This document shows, one piece after another, positions 34,495 to 43,577 of a stretch of DNA of 64,000 nucleotides. The stretch comes from UBA6623 sp965248235 (lineage in GTDB: Bacteria; Acidobacteriota; Terriglobia; Bryobacterales; UBA6623). Below the pieces are notes generated by a model. The model ran no database searches, had not been told where the DNA came from, and saw only the letters and a program-made list of their open reading frames with translations. Each line of letters starts with the position of its first letter. Within the stretch, counting starts at the first letter, position 1. A program made the translations under genes and the position numbers. Location of the stretch: contig CBDFIU010000002.1 of assembly GCA_965248235.1 (NCBI GenBank), forward strand, positions 62,001 to 126,000. The letters are read 5' to 3'.

Positions 34495-35016
34495 TTATTT
34501 CGCCAGCCGGCTGCAAGCGTTCGCGGCACCGGCAATATCGATCGCGCCGCCACCCGACTCCACATGGGCGACCTTGCCTTGCTTGTCGACCACAAACGTC
34601 GTTCGGTTGGAAATATTGTTGTCGGCGTTGTAAACACCGTAGCTCTTCGAAGCCTCGCCTTTGGGATCGCTTAACAGGGCGAATTCCAGATGGAGAGACT
34701 CGGCAAATTTCTTATTGGTTTCGATGTCGTCGGTACTGACACCGAACACAACCGAGTCGCTGCCGGTGAATTTGGCGATACCAGCCTGGTATGCCTTCAT
34801 TTCACGCGTTCAACCACCGGTAAAAGCCTTCGGGAAAAAGGCCAAGACGACATTCTTCTTGCCTCGATAGTCAGACAAGCTCGCGTTGCCGCCGGCGGTG
34901 GTGGCGAGCGTGAAGTCCGGGGCCATGTCGCCCACGGCCGGCGAAGCCGCTCGCGAGACGCCCGCGCCCAACGCGGCCATCCCAACCAGAGCGCTTCTAC
35001 GGGTCATTGAACTCAT
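34495..35016 (-). CDS. Peroxiredoxin, probable selenoprotein (in-frame TGA at the peroxidatic position)
   Basis: ATG 35016 with GGGAGG 8 nt upstream; 173 residues if the TGA at 34810-34812 is read through. N-terminal twin-arginine-type signal (TRRSALVGMAALGAGVSRAA), then the AhpC/TSA fold: APDFTLATTAGGNASLSDYR, VVLAFFPKAFTGG-(TGA)-TREMKAYQAG, VVFGVSTDDIETNKKFAESL, ALLSDPKGEASKSYGVY, RTTFVVDKQGKVAHVE. The TGA is codon 69 and occupies exactly the catalytic cysteine of PxxxTxxC. Nothing else in the frame is disturbed and reading continues to TAA 34495. A hairpin suited to a bacterial SECIS follows. Selenocysteine insertion is the best reading; a simple Cys-to-stop mutation is the alternative. 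Standard annotation would give two fragments (35016-34810 and 34800-34495). It should reduce peroxides in the exported compartment. Confidence 0.8.
34774..34795 (-). promoter_or_regulatory. Candidate bacterial SECIS hairpin for the peroxiredoxin TGA
   Basis: On the mRNA strand GGC-ATACCA-GGC-TGGTAT-C-GCC forms a 6-bp upper stem (ATACCA/TGGTAT) with a three-base apical loop GGC, extended by GGC/GCC past a one-base bulge. The loop begins 23 nt after the TGA and its first base is G. Bacterial SECIS elements are short hairpins just downstream of the UGA with a G in the first two loop positions, so spacing and loop fit. It lies inside the coding sequence. Confidence 0.65.
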
Positions 35017-35177
35017 AACGGTCCTCCCAATCGCAGGCCGCAAGACACGGACTACGCCTTGGCAAATTGTAGCAGAGGCAAGCAGGTACGGGAGCAAGCA
35101 CCAAGCCGAGGCCTGTATTAGGCGCGCCCCAAGTTGTTGGTTCCCGGCAGCGGCGTCGGACACCGCGCGATAGAGAG

Positions 35178-36209
35178 CTAGGCGGCGGCGGGGTTCAAGA
35201 CAATCTTGACGGCTTCGCCGGACTCGAGCAATTCGACCGCCTGCCCGAACTCGCCGAGGGGCAGTTGATGGGTGATCAATTGCGCCGCGGGCAAGGTGCC
35301 GGCTTCGAGAAGGCGCACGACTTTGGGAAACGCGGTTTGTTGGATGAACGATCCGAAAATCGTCAATTCGCGTCGCGAGATGTCGAATTGATTCACAGCC
35401 GGCGAGGAATGCTGATCCATGCCGAACAAGATCACCCTTGCGCCCGGGCAGGCGGCTTCGAGAGTCTGTGCCATGCAGCGGCCGACGGCGTCGACTGTGA
35501 TAGCAGCGCCGCCCCCGGAGACGGAACGAATCGCTTCGACGGCTTCGGGCCCGGTGACATCGATCACTTCGTCGGCACCGCATTCCTTGGCTTTACGGGC
35601 CCGATACGGCGAGGGTTCGACGACGATAATCGACCCCGCCCCGGCCGCCCGAAACAATAACAAGAAGAGCAAGCCAATCGGCCCTGCGCCGAAGATTGCC
35701 ACACTTTCGCCGGGCTGTGTCGAAGCTTTCTCAAAGGCATGCAATACGCAGGTGAGCGGCTCGACCAGAGCCGCTTGCTCGACCGGCACGTCGGCGCTGA
35801 TCTTGTGCAATGCCCGGGAGGGCGCCAAATTGTAGGCCGCCAAGCCGCCGTTGAGAAAAATGCCGAGGGTCGTCATGTTCTCGCAGGCGTTGGTTCGCCC
35901 CATCCGGCAGGGCGGGCAGAGTCCGCAGGTCAGATTGGGATCGACGATGACGCGGTCCCCTTTTTCAAAGCCCCTCGCGGCGTCGCCGGCATCGAGCAAA
36001 GTAGCCACATATTCGTGGCCCAATATCGCGCCGGGCGTCGCGGGGTGTCCCGGAGGAGTATGCAGAATGTGGAGGTCGGTACCGCAAATTCCGGCGCGGT
36101 CGACGCGGAGTAGAACCTCATCGTCTCGGGTGAGAGCGGGGACGGGGACTTGATCGAGGCTCCACCGCCCTTCTCCGTGATAAACGACGGCTTGCATAGT
36201 GTCGGGCAT
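35178..36209 (-). CDS. Zinc-dependent medium-chain alcohol/sorbitol dehydrogenase family protein
   Basis: ATG 36209 is placed by GGGAAG upstream; GTG 36215 is an alternative. 343 residues. Catalytic zinc ligands are in AGICGTDLHI and LGHEYVATL. The structural zinc loop has four cysteines in LTCGLCPPCRMGRTNACEN. The NAD(P)-binding motif is IFGAGPIGLLFLLL near residue 175. The family includes sorbitol, threonine and galactitol dehydrogenases; the substrate is not determined. Complete. Confidence 0.9.
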   Translation of the reverse strand: MPDTMQAVVYHGEGRWSLDQVPVPALTRDDEVLLRVDRAGICGTDLHILHTPPGHPATPGAILGHEYVATLLDAGDAARGFEKGDRVIVDPNLTCGLCPPCRMGRTNACENMTTLGIFLNGGLAAYNLAPSRALHKISADVPVEQAALVEPLTCVLHAFEKASTQPGESVAIFGAGPIGLLFLLLFRAAGAGSIIVVEPSPYRARKAKECGADEVIDVTGPEAVEAIRSVSGGGAAITVDAVGRCMAQTLEAACPGARVILFGMDQHSSPAVNQFDISRRELTIFGSFIQQTAFPKVVRLLEAGTLPAAQLITHQLPLGEFGQAVELLESGEAVKIVLNPAAA

Positions 36210-36458
36210 AATCACTTCCCGCCGGGCCGTATCTTCGGCGGCTCGTCAATCATAACGCAACCCGGAATCGGCCTCCCGGAAAGCCTTGTGCAACGGACAG
36301 GCGGCGGGACCGCGCGGAGTCAACGTGGGCGCACGACGACCGGCCTGGGACCATAAAACTCCGGGCGTAACAAAGTTTTCGCCGAAACATCTTTTACATC
36401 TCCTGTCGGGACGGGTATCATTGGGGGACCGGCCCGCGCCGTCGGGCAAAAGTTTATT

Positions 36459-37061
36459 GTGAGCGACACCGCACCGGGAGAGGTTACTGTTCTGCTCAAC
36501 CGCCTACAAGGCGGGGACAAGCAGGCCGAGGGAGAACTCATTGCTTGCGTTTACCGCGAACTCAAAACGCTGGCAGCGGTGTATATGAGGCGGGAGCGCT
36601 CGGATCATACCCTAACAGCCGACCGCGTTGGTCAACGAAGCCTACTTGCGCCTCACCGGGCAAAAGACCGTCGTTTGGCAAAATCGGGCTCATTTTTTCG
36701 CCGTGGCGGCCAAGGTGATGAGAAGAATTCTGGTCGATTACGCGCGGAATCGCTTGGCCCAGAAAAGAGGCGCTGCGGCCGACGCGATTTCGCTGGACGA
36801 GGCCTTCATTTTCACGTCGGAGAAATCCGGCGAGTTGTTGGCGCTCGATGAAGCCCTCGACCGGCTCGCCGAGCAGGACCGACGTACGCACCGCGTGATC
36901 GAATTGCGTTTCTCGGCGGCCTCTCGGTGGACGAGACGGCCGAAGTTCTAGGGGTCTCCTCGCGCACCGTAAAGCGCGAATGGAGTTTCGGACGAGCTTG
37001 GCTGCGAGGCGAGCTCGACCAGCGGGCGGAACAAGATGCGGACGCCGTGGGAGCAGGCTAA
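36459..37061 (+). pseudogene. ECF-type RNA polymerase sigma factor (TIGR02999-like), two frameshifts
   Basis: GTG 36459 starts SDTAPGEVTVLLNRLQGGDK. The protein is continuous if one extra base is removed near 36621-36626 (restoring HTLTA-TALVNEAYLRLTGQ) and one missing T is restored near 36912 (RFFGGLSVDETAEVLGVSSR). Sigma-2 (HFFAVAAKVMRRILVDYARN) and sigma-4 (VDETAEVLGVSSRTVKREWS) regions are otherwise complete and end at TAA 37059-37061. It overlaps the downstream kinase gene by 26 bases, the usual arrangement of this ECF group, in which the adjacent kinase is thought to control the sigma factor. The indels may be mutations or sequencing errors. Confidence 0.75.
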
Positions 37062-39810
37062 AGAGATCTTCGGCCAGGCCTTGGATCGGCCTTCCGTCGA
37101 GCGCGACGCGTTCGTTCACGGGGCATGCCGAGGAGACGTCGCTCTCAAGGAAGAGGTCGACCGCTTGCTTGAGCTGCACGCGTCGAGTGGCAGCTTCTTG
37201 GATGGTCCCGCACTCGAACTCCGCGAGAGTTCTCCCGTCTTCGACGCCGGCGCGGTCGTTTCCGACCGCTTTCGCATTGTCCACTCCATCGGTCGCGGCG
37301 GCATGGGCCAAGTCTATGAGGCGATCGATGTCGAACTGGGCGAGGCCGTCGCGCTCAAAACCATTCGACCCGAACTTGCCGCCGACCCGGCTTGGGTACA
37401 ACGCCTTAAGCGCGAGGTGCAACTCGCGCGGCGCGTCAGTCACCGCAACGTCTGCCGCATCCATGACTTCGGGACGCACCGCGCCGACGACGCGGACTGC
37501 ATCTTTCTTTCCATGGAGTTGCTCAATGGGCCGACTTTGGCCGAACGCCTGAAGGGCGACAAAACGCTTTCGAGCCAAGAGGTGCTGGAGTTGGGGCGTC
37601 AAATCGCCGACGGCCTCGACGCGTTGCATGAAGCCGAGATCATTCACCGTGACTTGAAACCGGCCAACGTGATTCTCGCGGCCGACGAGCAGAATGCAAT
37701 ACGCGCGGTCATCACTGATTTCGGTCTGGCGCGCGAACTTTCCACCGACACCGTCGTGCAAAGCAATCGCAGTTCCGATTTCGCCGGCACGATGGGCTAC
37801 ATGTCGCCGGAGCAGTTACAAGGCGGTCGTGTGACGCCGGAAAGCGACGTGTACGCTTTCGGGTTGGTGCTTTACGAGATGCTGACGGGCCGTCGTTCGT
37901 TCAGCGGCAGCGGGCTCGAACCACGCTGGCGGTCAGCACTGAAGACCTGCCTGCAGGTCGACCCCGAAGAGCGCTTTTCGCGCGCCGGCGACGTGATCGA
38001 CGCGGTTGAATCGTTTCGCGAAAACGGCGAAAACAGCCCACCCACCGTCCGCCCTGCCCCCCACGCATCCGAGCCCGTCAAAAAGTTGCGCGAACCGCTC
38101 CAAAGACTGCTCGATCGCGAGCGGAAGCGGCTGGTGGCCGGCGGGGTGATCGCCGCGGCGCTGCTGGTCTTGTGGGCTTCCTGGTTTCTTTCGTCGGGTG
38201 GCTTTCCGGGTTCCCGGCTGCCCGAACAGAAACACGTCGCGGTGCTTCCTTTCGAGGCATTCAGTCAGGACGTGCCCGTGCAAGCCCTCTCCGACGGCTT
38301 GGTGGAAACCCTGACCTCCAAATTGACGCAACTGGAGCGGTTTCGAGGGGAGTTGATGGTTGTTCCGGCGAGCGAAATCCGATCTCGAGAAATCCGCACC
38401 GTCGACGCGGCGCGGCGCATCTACGGCGCCAACCTTGTCATTACAGGGAGCGTTCAGCGCTGGGGCCCGCGGCTTCAAATTACGGCGAATCTCGTCGACG
38501 CGGCCGGCGTTCGACAGTTGGATGCGGTCACGCTCGATGTCGAGGCCGATGAGTTAGTCGCCCTTCGTGACGATCTCACTGTTCGCGTGGCCGGAATGCT
38601 CGACTTGGAGTTGACGCCGGGGGCCCGACAACGATTGCTCTTTGGAGAAACACGACTCGCGGACGCCTACCGCGCTTATTTGGAAGGTCGCGGCTATGTG
38701 CAACGCTACGACATCGAGGGCAATATCGATAAGGCAGTGCGGAGTTTCGAGGCGTCGATCGCGATCGACGAGGGCTACGCCCCGGCCTACTCCGGCTTGG
38801 CGGAGGCTTATTGGCGGAAAGCCGACGCGGTGAACGATGAAAAATGGGCCGAAATGGCGATCGAGAACGCCGAGCGAGCCGTCGCGATCAACGGTGATCT
38901 CGCCACGACGCGCGTCAAGCTTGGCGAAATCTACGCGGACAGTGGACGTGAACAAGACGCCGTGAGCGAGTTTGAGCAGGCCCTGAAGGGCAACCCCTCC
39001 AGCGCCGGCGCGCATCAAGGGTTGGGCCTGGCCCATATGAACCTCGGCAACTTCGACGAGGCCGAGGACTCCTACCGCAAGGCGGTTGAACTGCGGCCGA
39101 CCGATTCATACAGCCACGCTGTGCTGGCGCGCTTTTATTTGAGGCAGGGCCGCATCGACGAAGCCGTCACCAGCATAAAAGACGCCATCGCATTAACGCC
39201 GGACAACGAAATCAACTACCGTAACCTTGGGGCGGCCTTTATCCACAGTGGGCGCTACGAGGAAGCCCGCGAGGCGCTTGAATCCTCGTTGCGCATCCAA
39301 CCTTCCGCCGCGGCCCACAGCAGCCTGGGCGTCATTCAATACTTCCAGGGTCGTTATCGAGAAGCGGCGGCGTCCCTGGAGATGGCGATCGAGCTTCGCT
39401 CCACCAATTTCATAACCTGGGGCAACCTGGCCGACGCCTACCGCTGGCTGGAGGGTACGGAAGCCAAAACCGCAGCCGCCTTTCGGCGCGCCGTCGAATT
39501 GGGCCGTCAGAAGCTCTTGATCACTCCGAATGATGACCTGAGTCGGAGTTTATTGGTCGAATATCAAGCCAAGATGGGCGATACAAAGGCGGCCCTGGCC
39601 GAACTCGAACACTTACCCCCGTCCAACAAGATTACCCACTTGGCCCGCGTTCACATCGCCACCGGCTACGAAGTGATGGGAATGCGCCGTAAGGCTGTCG
39701 AACAAATGCGCCTCGCTCTCGGTGAGGGATACTCCCTCGATAAAATCCGCCGTGATCCGTATCTCACCGGACTTTGGGAAGATCCTGCTTTCCAACAAGA
39801 CTTGCGCTGA
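37036..39810 (+). CDS. Membrane serine/threonine protein kinase with TolB-like and TPR domains
   Basis: 924 residues from ATG 37036. The N-terminal ~60 residues (WEQAKEIFGQALDRP..GSFLDGPAL) are the usual leader of these kinases. The kinase domain runs ~80-345: GRGGMGQVYEA, AVALKTIR (catalytic Lys), IIHRDLKPANVI near 203, DFGLARE near 227, GTMGYMSPEQLQGG. The C-lobe looks short: MLTGRRSFSGSG runs straight into LEPRWRSALKTCLQVDPEER, lacking ~25-30 residues normally present, an in-frame gap that may impair activity. A transmembrane helix lies near 365-385 (LVAGGVIAAALLVLWASWF), then a TolB-like domain (~400-510) and many TPR repeats to the end. It is co-transcribed with the ECF sigma gene. Confidence 0.88.
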   Translation: MRTPWEQAKEIFGQALDRPSVERDAFVHGACRGDVALKEEVDRLLELHASSGSFLDGPALELRESSPVFDAGAVVSDRFRIVHSIGRGGMGQVYEAIDVELGEAVALKTIRPELAADPAWVQRLKREVQLARRVSHRNVCRIHDFGTHRADDADCIFLSMELLNGPTLAERLKGDKTLSSQEVLELGRQIADGLDALHEAEIIHRDLKPANVILAADEQNAIRAVITDFGLARELSTDTVVQSNRSSDFAGTMGYMSPEQLQGGRVTPESDVYAFGLVLYEMLTGRRSFSGSGLEPRWRSALKTCLQVDPEERFSRAGDVIDAVESFRENGENSPPTVRPAPHASEPVKKLREPLQRLLDRERKRLVAGGVIAAALLVLWASWFLSSGGFPGSRLPEQKHVAVLPFEAFSQDVPVQALSDGLVETLTSKLTQLERFRGELMVVPASEIRSREIRTVDAARRIYGANLVITGSVQRWGPRLQITANLVDAAGVRQLDAVTLDVEADELVALRDDLTVRVAGMLDLELTPGARQRLLFGETRLADAYRAYLEGRGYVQRYDIEGNIDKAVRSFEASIAIDEGYAPAYSGLAEAYWRKADAVNDEKWAEMAIENAERAVAINGDLATTRVKLGEIYADSGREQDAVSEFEQALKGNPSSAGAHQGLGLAHMNLGNFDEAEDSYRKAVELRPTDSYSHAVLARFYLRQGRIDEAVTSIKDAIALTPDNEINYRNLGAAFIHSGRYEEAREALESSLRIQPSAAAHSSLGVIQYFQGRYREAAASLEMAIELRSTNFITWGNLADAYRWLEGTEAKTAAAFRRAVELGRQKLLITPNDDLSRSLLVEYQAKMGDTKAALAELEHLPPSNKITHLARVHIATGYEVMGMRRKAVEQMRLALGEGYSLDKIRRDPYLTGLWEDPAFQQDLR

Positions 39811-39869
39811 CCCCGATTGTTTCGGTCGGGCGAATCTTTGATCATGCCGGGCCGGCTATAATCGGTGCC

Positions 39870-41441
39870 ATGTTCCACGTGCGGAATTCTCGCTCACGCC
39901 TCGCCTCAGCCTTGCTCGCCTCCGCTGTGCTCGTCTTGGCTTCCTGCTCGGTTGTCGGTCCCGGTCCCGAAACCGCGCCGGCCAAACCCAACATCATCTT
40001 TTTGATGGCCGACGACCTGGGCTACGGAGATTTGGGTTCGTTCAACCCCGACTCGAAAATCCCCACCCCGAATATCGACCGCCTGGCCATGGAAGGCATG
40101 CGTTTCACCGACGCCCACTCGGGGTCGGCGGTCTGCACGCCAACTCGCTACGGTGTCGTCACCGGGCGCTATTGCTGGCGCAGCCCGTTAAAAAAGGGCG
40201 TGCTCAGCGGTTATTCGCGCAGCCTAATCGAACCCGGCCGGTTAACCGTCGCGTCGACGTTGCAGCAGCGGGGTTATCGAACCGCCGTCGTCGGCAAATG
40301 GCATTTGGGACTGGATTGGACCGCGAAAAAAGGAGCTGTGGAACCCGCCGGAGAAGACGACATCGGGGCACGTGCCCGTCAGGGAAACCCCTTCGCGAGA
40401 CCGGAAGGTTTCGAAATCGATTTCACGAAACCCGTGACGACGGGGCCGCAAGACTACGGGTTTGATTACTCCTACATCTTCCCGGCGTCGCTCGACATGG
40501 CGCCGTACGTTTACGTCGAAGACAACATGCCGGTTGCGGTCGCCGACGACCGCACCGAAGGCATGGCCGACGGCGGGACGTTTTGGCGAGAGGGCGAAAT
40601 GATGAAGGGATTCGATTTCCCCGATGTCACGCCGCATCTTTTTGACAAGGCCATCGGCTTTATCGGTGACCATGCCGAAAGCGGTTCCAACGCGCCGTTC
40701 TTTCTCTACTTTCCTCTGCCTTCGCCTCACCACCCGTGGCTGCCCACCGACGACGTACGGGGCGCGAGCGGAGCCGGAAAGTACGGTGATTTCGTCGTTC
40801 TCATCGACAATTTAGTCGGCCAATTGACGGCTACTCTCGAACGCCGGGGACTCAGTGACAACACGCTCTTCATCTTCACCAGCGACAACGGCGCGGAGTG
40901 GGACCCGTCCCATATCGAGGAATTCGACCATCGCGCCAACCACGCCGACTTACGGGGTAAAAAGCGGGACGCATGGGAAGGCGGACATCGAATTCCCTTC
41001 ATCGCTCGTTGGCCGGGAACGGTCGCCGCCGGGACGACCAGCGATCAGACCATCTGCTTGACCGATCTGACGGCGACAGCCGCCGAGATCGCGGGCGCGG
41101 ACTTACCCAACGGCGGCGCGGAGGATAGTTACAGCTTCCTCTCCGCGCTGGTCGGCGAAGCGCAGGGGCCCATTCGCGAGGCCCTTGTTCATCATTCCTC
41201 CGACGGGATGTTCGCGATTCGGCAAGGGAAGTGGAAGCTGATTGACGGCCGCGGGCCGGGCTCGCGAAATTACGGCGAATGGAAATCGGGTCCCGGCGAC
41301 CCTCCCGGCCAGCTCTACGACATCGCCGCCGACATCGGAGAGAAGAACAACCTCTACGGGGATCATCCCGACGTGGTCGCGGAGCTGAAGGCGCTGCTCG
41401 AGCGCTACAAGAAACAAGGCTTCAGCCGCCCGGCACGGTAG
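39870..41441 (+). CDS. Lipoprotein arylsulfatase (formylglycine type)
   Basis: ATG 39870 starts a lipoprotein signal with lipobox LASC (MFHVRNSRSRLASALLASAV, then LVLASCS). 523 residues. The sulfatase motifs are complete: IIFLMADDLGYGDLG (metal Asp pair), GSAVCTPTRYGVVTGRY near residue 89 (C-T-P-T-R formylglycine site), VVGKWHLGLDW, and TSDNGAEWD near 338. Its C-terminus has LYDIAADIGEKNNLYGDHPD. It is exported and lipid-anchored, likely acting on sulfated glycans. It is not closely similar to the sulfatase at 29465. A TATAAT at 39857-39862 is too close to the ATG to be trusted as a -10. Confidence 0.9.
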   Translation: MFHVRNSRSRLASALLASAVLVLASCSVVGPGPETAPAKPNIIFLMADDLGYGDLGSFNPDSKIPTPNIDRLAMEGMRFTDAHSGSAVCTPTRYGVVTGRYCWRSPLKKGVLSGYSRSLIEPGRLTVASTLQQRGYRTAVVGKWHLGLDWTAKKGAVEPAGEDDIGARARQGNPFARPEGFEIDFTKPVTTGPQDYGFDYSYIFPASLDMAPYVYVEDNMPVAVADDRTEGMADGGTFWREGEMMKGFDFPDVTPHLFDKAIGFIGDHAESGSNAPFFLYFPLPSPHHPWLPTDDVRGASGAGKYGDFVVLIDNLVGQLTATLERRGLSDNTLFIFTSDNGAEWDPSHIEEFDHRANHADLRGKKRDAWEGGHRIPFIARWPGTVAAGTTSDQTICLTDLTATAAEIAGADLPNGGAEDSYSFLSALVGEAQGPIREALVHHSSDGMFAIRQGKWKLIDGRGPGSRNYGEWKSGPGDPPGQLYDIAADIGEKNNLYGDHPDVVAELKALLERYKKQGFSRPAR

Positions 41442-41458
41442 CGGCGGTGTTTTCGCAT

Positions 41459-41483
41459 GGGGCGGGCCGGCGAGGCCCGCCCC
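41459..41483. terminator. Bidirectional terminator-like hairpin
   Basis: Perfect 10-bp stem GGGGCGGGCC (41459-41468) / GGCCCGCCCC (41474-41483) with loop GGCGA, between the convergent sulfatase and chemotaxis-receptor genes. No T tract on either side. Confidence 0.5.
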
Positions 41484-41517
41484 ACGTTGTCGATCGCCGC
41501 CGGCAAAAGCTCTCGCG

Positions 41518-42288
41518 TCAGAGTTTGAATTGACTGACAAGAGTCTGTAATTCGCCCGATGTCTCGCTCAATGCCTTCGCCGATTCGAGAGTGTCGCCCG
41601 CGCCGACGCTGGTTTCCTGGGCGGCTTGGGCCACGCCGGTGATGTTTTGGGCGATTTCGCTCACCGCTCGAGAGGCGTCCGAGGCATTGCGGCCGATCTC
41701 GTTGGTCGTGGCGGTCTGCTCCTCGACCGCCGACGCGATCGTGCCGGCGATGTCGTTGATACGCGTAATCACCGCAGTCACTTCCCCGATCGCCGATACG
41801 GCGCCATTCGTGTCACTTTGAATGGTTGCGATCTTGGCGCTGATGTCCTCGGTCGCCTTGGCGGTCTCCTTGGCGAGTTCCTTGACCTCATTGGCGACGA
41901 CGGCGAAGCCTTTGCCGGCCTCACCGGCGCGGGCGGCTTCGATCGTGGCGTTGAGAGCCAGCAGGTTGGTCTGCTCGGCAATCGAGGTAATCACGTTGAT
42001 GACCTTGCCGATTTCGCCGCTGGAATCGCCGAGCCGGGAAATCGTTTCATTCGTCGATTCGGCCATTCGGACGGCCTCCTTGGTTACGCTGGCGGCCTCA
42101 TTGGAGCTCTTGGCGATTTCCTGAATCGAAGCCGACATTTCTTCCGCGCCGCTGGCGACCATCTCGACGTTCTTGCTGACCAGATTGCCCGCCTCCGAAA
42201 CGGCCTCCGACTGCGTGGAGGTGCGGCCGGCGTTGTCGACCATCCGCGTGCTGACGTCGCCCAACTGGCTCGACGCGGCCGCCAGGTA
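41518..42288 (-). pseudogene. Methyl-accepting chemotaxis protein, signalling domain only (5' part lost)
   Basis: The minus-strand frame encodes ~257 residues of a cytoplasmic receptor tail, including the conserved hairpin tip IAEQTNLLALNATIEAARAG and EEMSASIQEIAKSSNEAASV upstream. It ends at 41518 without the terminal pentapeptide seen in some receptors. Homology begins near LAAASSQLGDVSTRM (~42286). Upstream of this the sequence belongs to a Mu-like portal gene on the other strand. The ligand-binding, transmembrane and HAMP parts are absent. The open frame continues to 42417 but that part is antisense of the phage gene. Confidence 0.8.
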
Positions 42289-42296
42289 TGCGCCCG

Positions 42297-43577
42297 GGAT
42301 TCCGCGGGGATGGTGTGATAGTGCGGCCGATCTCGCCCGCGATCTGATGGCGCGGCCCCCGGCTCCCGACGCCACCTGGCCCGACGTCATCTGGACCATG
42401 GCCCATGCCGTCTTCACCGGCTATGCCGTTCATGAAATCGTTTGGCACAGGGACGGGCAATCTCTCGTTCCCGAGCGCATCCTCGACCGCCCCCCCGGCC
42501 CGCTTCGCTTTCTCGACCGAGGACAACTCTCTCCGCCTGCTCACCAAGGCCCGGCCCGTCCAGGGCGAGCCTGTTCCGCCGATGCGGTTCCTGCTGTCCC
42601 GACACATGCCGAGCTTCAGCAACCCCCACGGCGTGGCGGTGTTCTCCTCCTGCTTTTGGCCCTACACCTTCAAGCACGGCGGCTTCCGCTACCTGGTCGC
42701 CTTCGCCGAGAAGTTTGGCCTGCCCTGGGTGATCGGCAAGTATCCCACGGGTTCGGACGACGCCCAGGCCACAGAGTTGCTCAAACACCTCGAACATCTC
42801 ATCCTCGCCGCCACCGCCGTCGTGCCGTCCGACGCCGAGATCACGATCGAGAGCGGCGGAGGGGGAACGCGCGGGGCCACCCCGCAGGAGCGTCTGATCG
42901 CCCTCTCGAATGCCGAATTGTCGAAAGCCTTGACCTCGCAGACGCTCGCCACCGAGATTCAGGGCCAGGGTTCAAGGGCGGCGTCGGAGACCCACCGCGG
43001 CCGCGAGCGGGCCGTCAACCAGTCCGACCGCGAGATCGTTAGCGCCACGTTGAACCGCCTTTACCGCTGGATTACCGATCTCAACCTGGGTCCTGACGTC
43101 CCCGCGCCCCGTCATGAGTTCTACGAGGAGTCGGAAGCCCGCCAGGGCTGGGCTGATCTGCTCGACACCGCGCGGCATTACCTGCCGGTCTCTCAAAGCG
43201 AGGCCTACGAGCGTCTTGGACTGACGCCTCCGAAGGAGGGCGAAGAGCTGATCGGCTCGTCCCCGGCTGAACCGGCAGGCGGCGAGTTCCGGTCCTCCAG
43301 GGCGACCGAATTCGCCGCCGACGATCCCGCCGACCCCTTCGAGCAGGCCCTCGAAGCCGCGATCAAGGCCGCCGACGACCCCGGCGAAGCCGAGTCCCTC
43401 AGCCAGGATCTCGCCCGCCCGCTGCTCGACGCCGCTGACAAAGACCCTGAAATGATCCTAGCCCGCCTCGCCGAGCTGTACCCGAAGCTGGAGGCCGATC
43501 AGCTCCAGGACCTGCTCGGCCGCGTCCTGTTCGCCGCCGAAATGTGGGGACGGCTGGGAGTCGACGCCGATGCCTGA
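42297..43577 (+). pseudogene. Mu gp29-like portal protein (DUF935), 5' truncated and frameshifted
   Basis: From ~42297 in frame 2 (GWCDSAADLARDLMA, then FTGYAVHEIVWHRDGQSLVP) the DUF935 portal family is recognisable but its first part is missing at the junction with the receptor gene. At the C7 run 42490-42496 the frame changes (one C too many). It then continues in frame 3 with FAFSTEDNSLRLLTKARPVQ, FWPYTFKHGGFRYLVAFAEK, GLPWVIGKYPTGSDDAQATE and an acidic C-terminus to the stop at 43577. Uncorrected, a frame-3 call would start at 42405. Portal proteins sit at the head-tail vertex and gate DNA packaging. The homopolymer context makes sequencing error plausible for the frameshift. Confidence 0.75.

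Noticed and set aside
39857..39862. TATAAT before the lipoprotein sulfatase
   Set aside because: It lies only seven bases before the start codon and has no -35 box at 16-18 nt, so it is unlikely to be the promoter.
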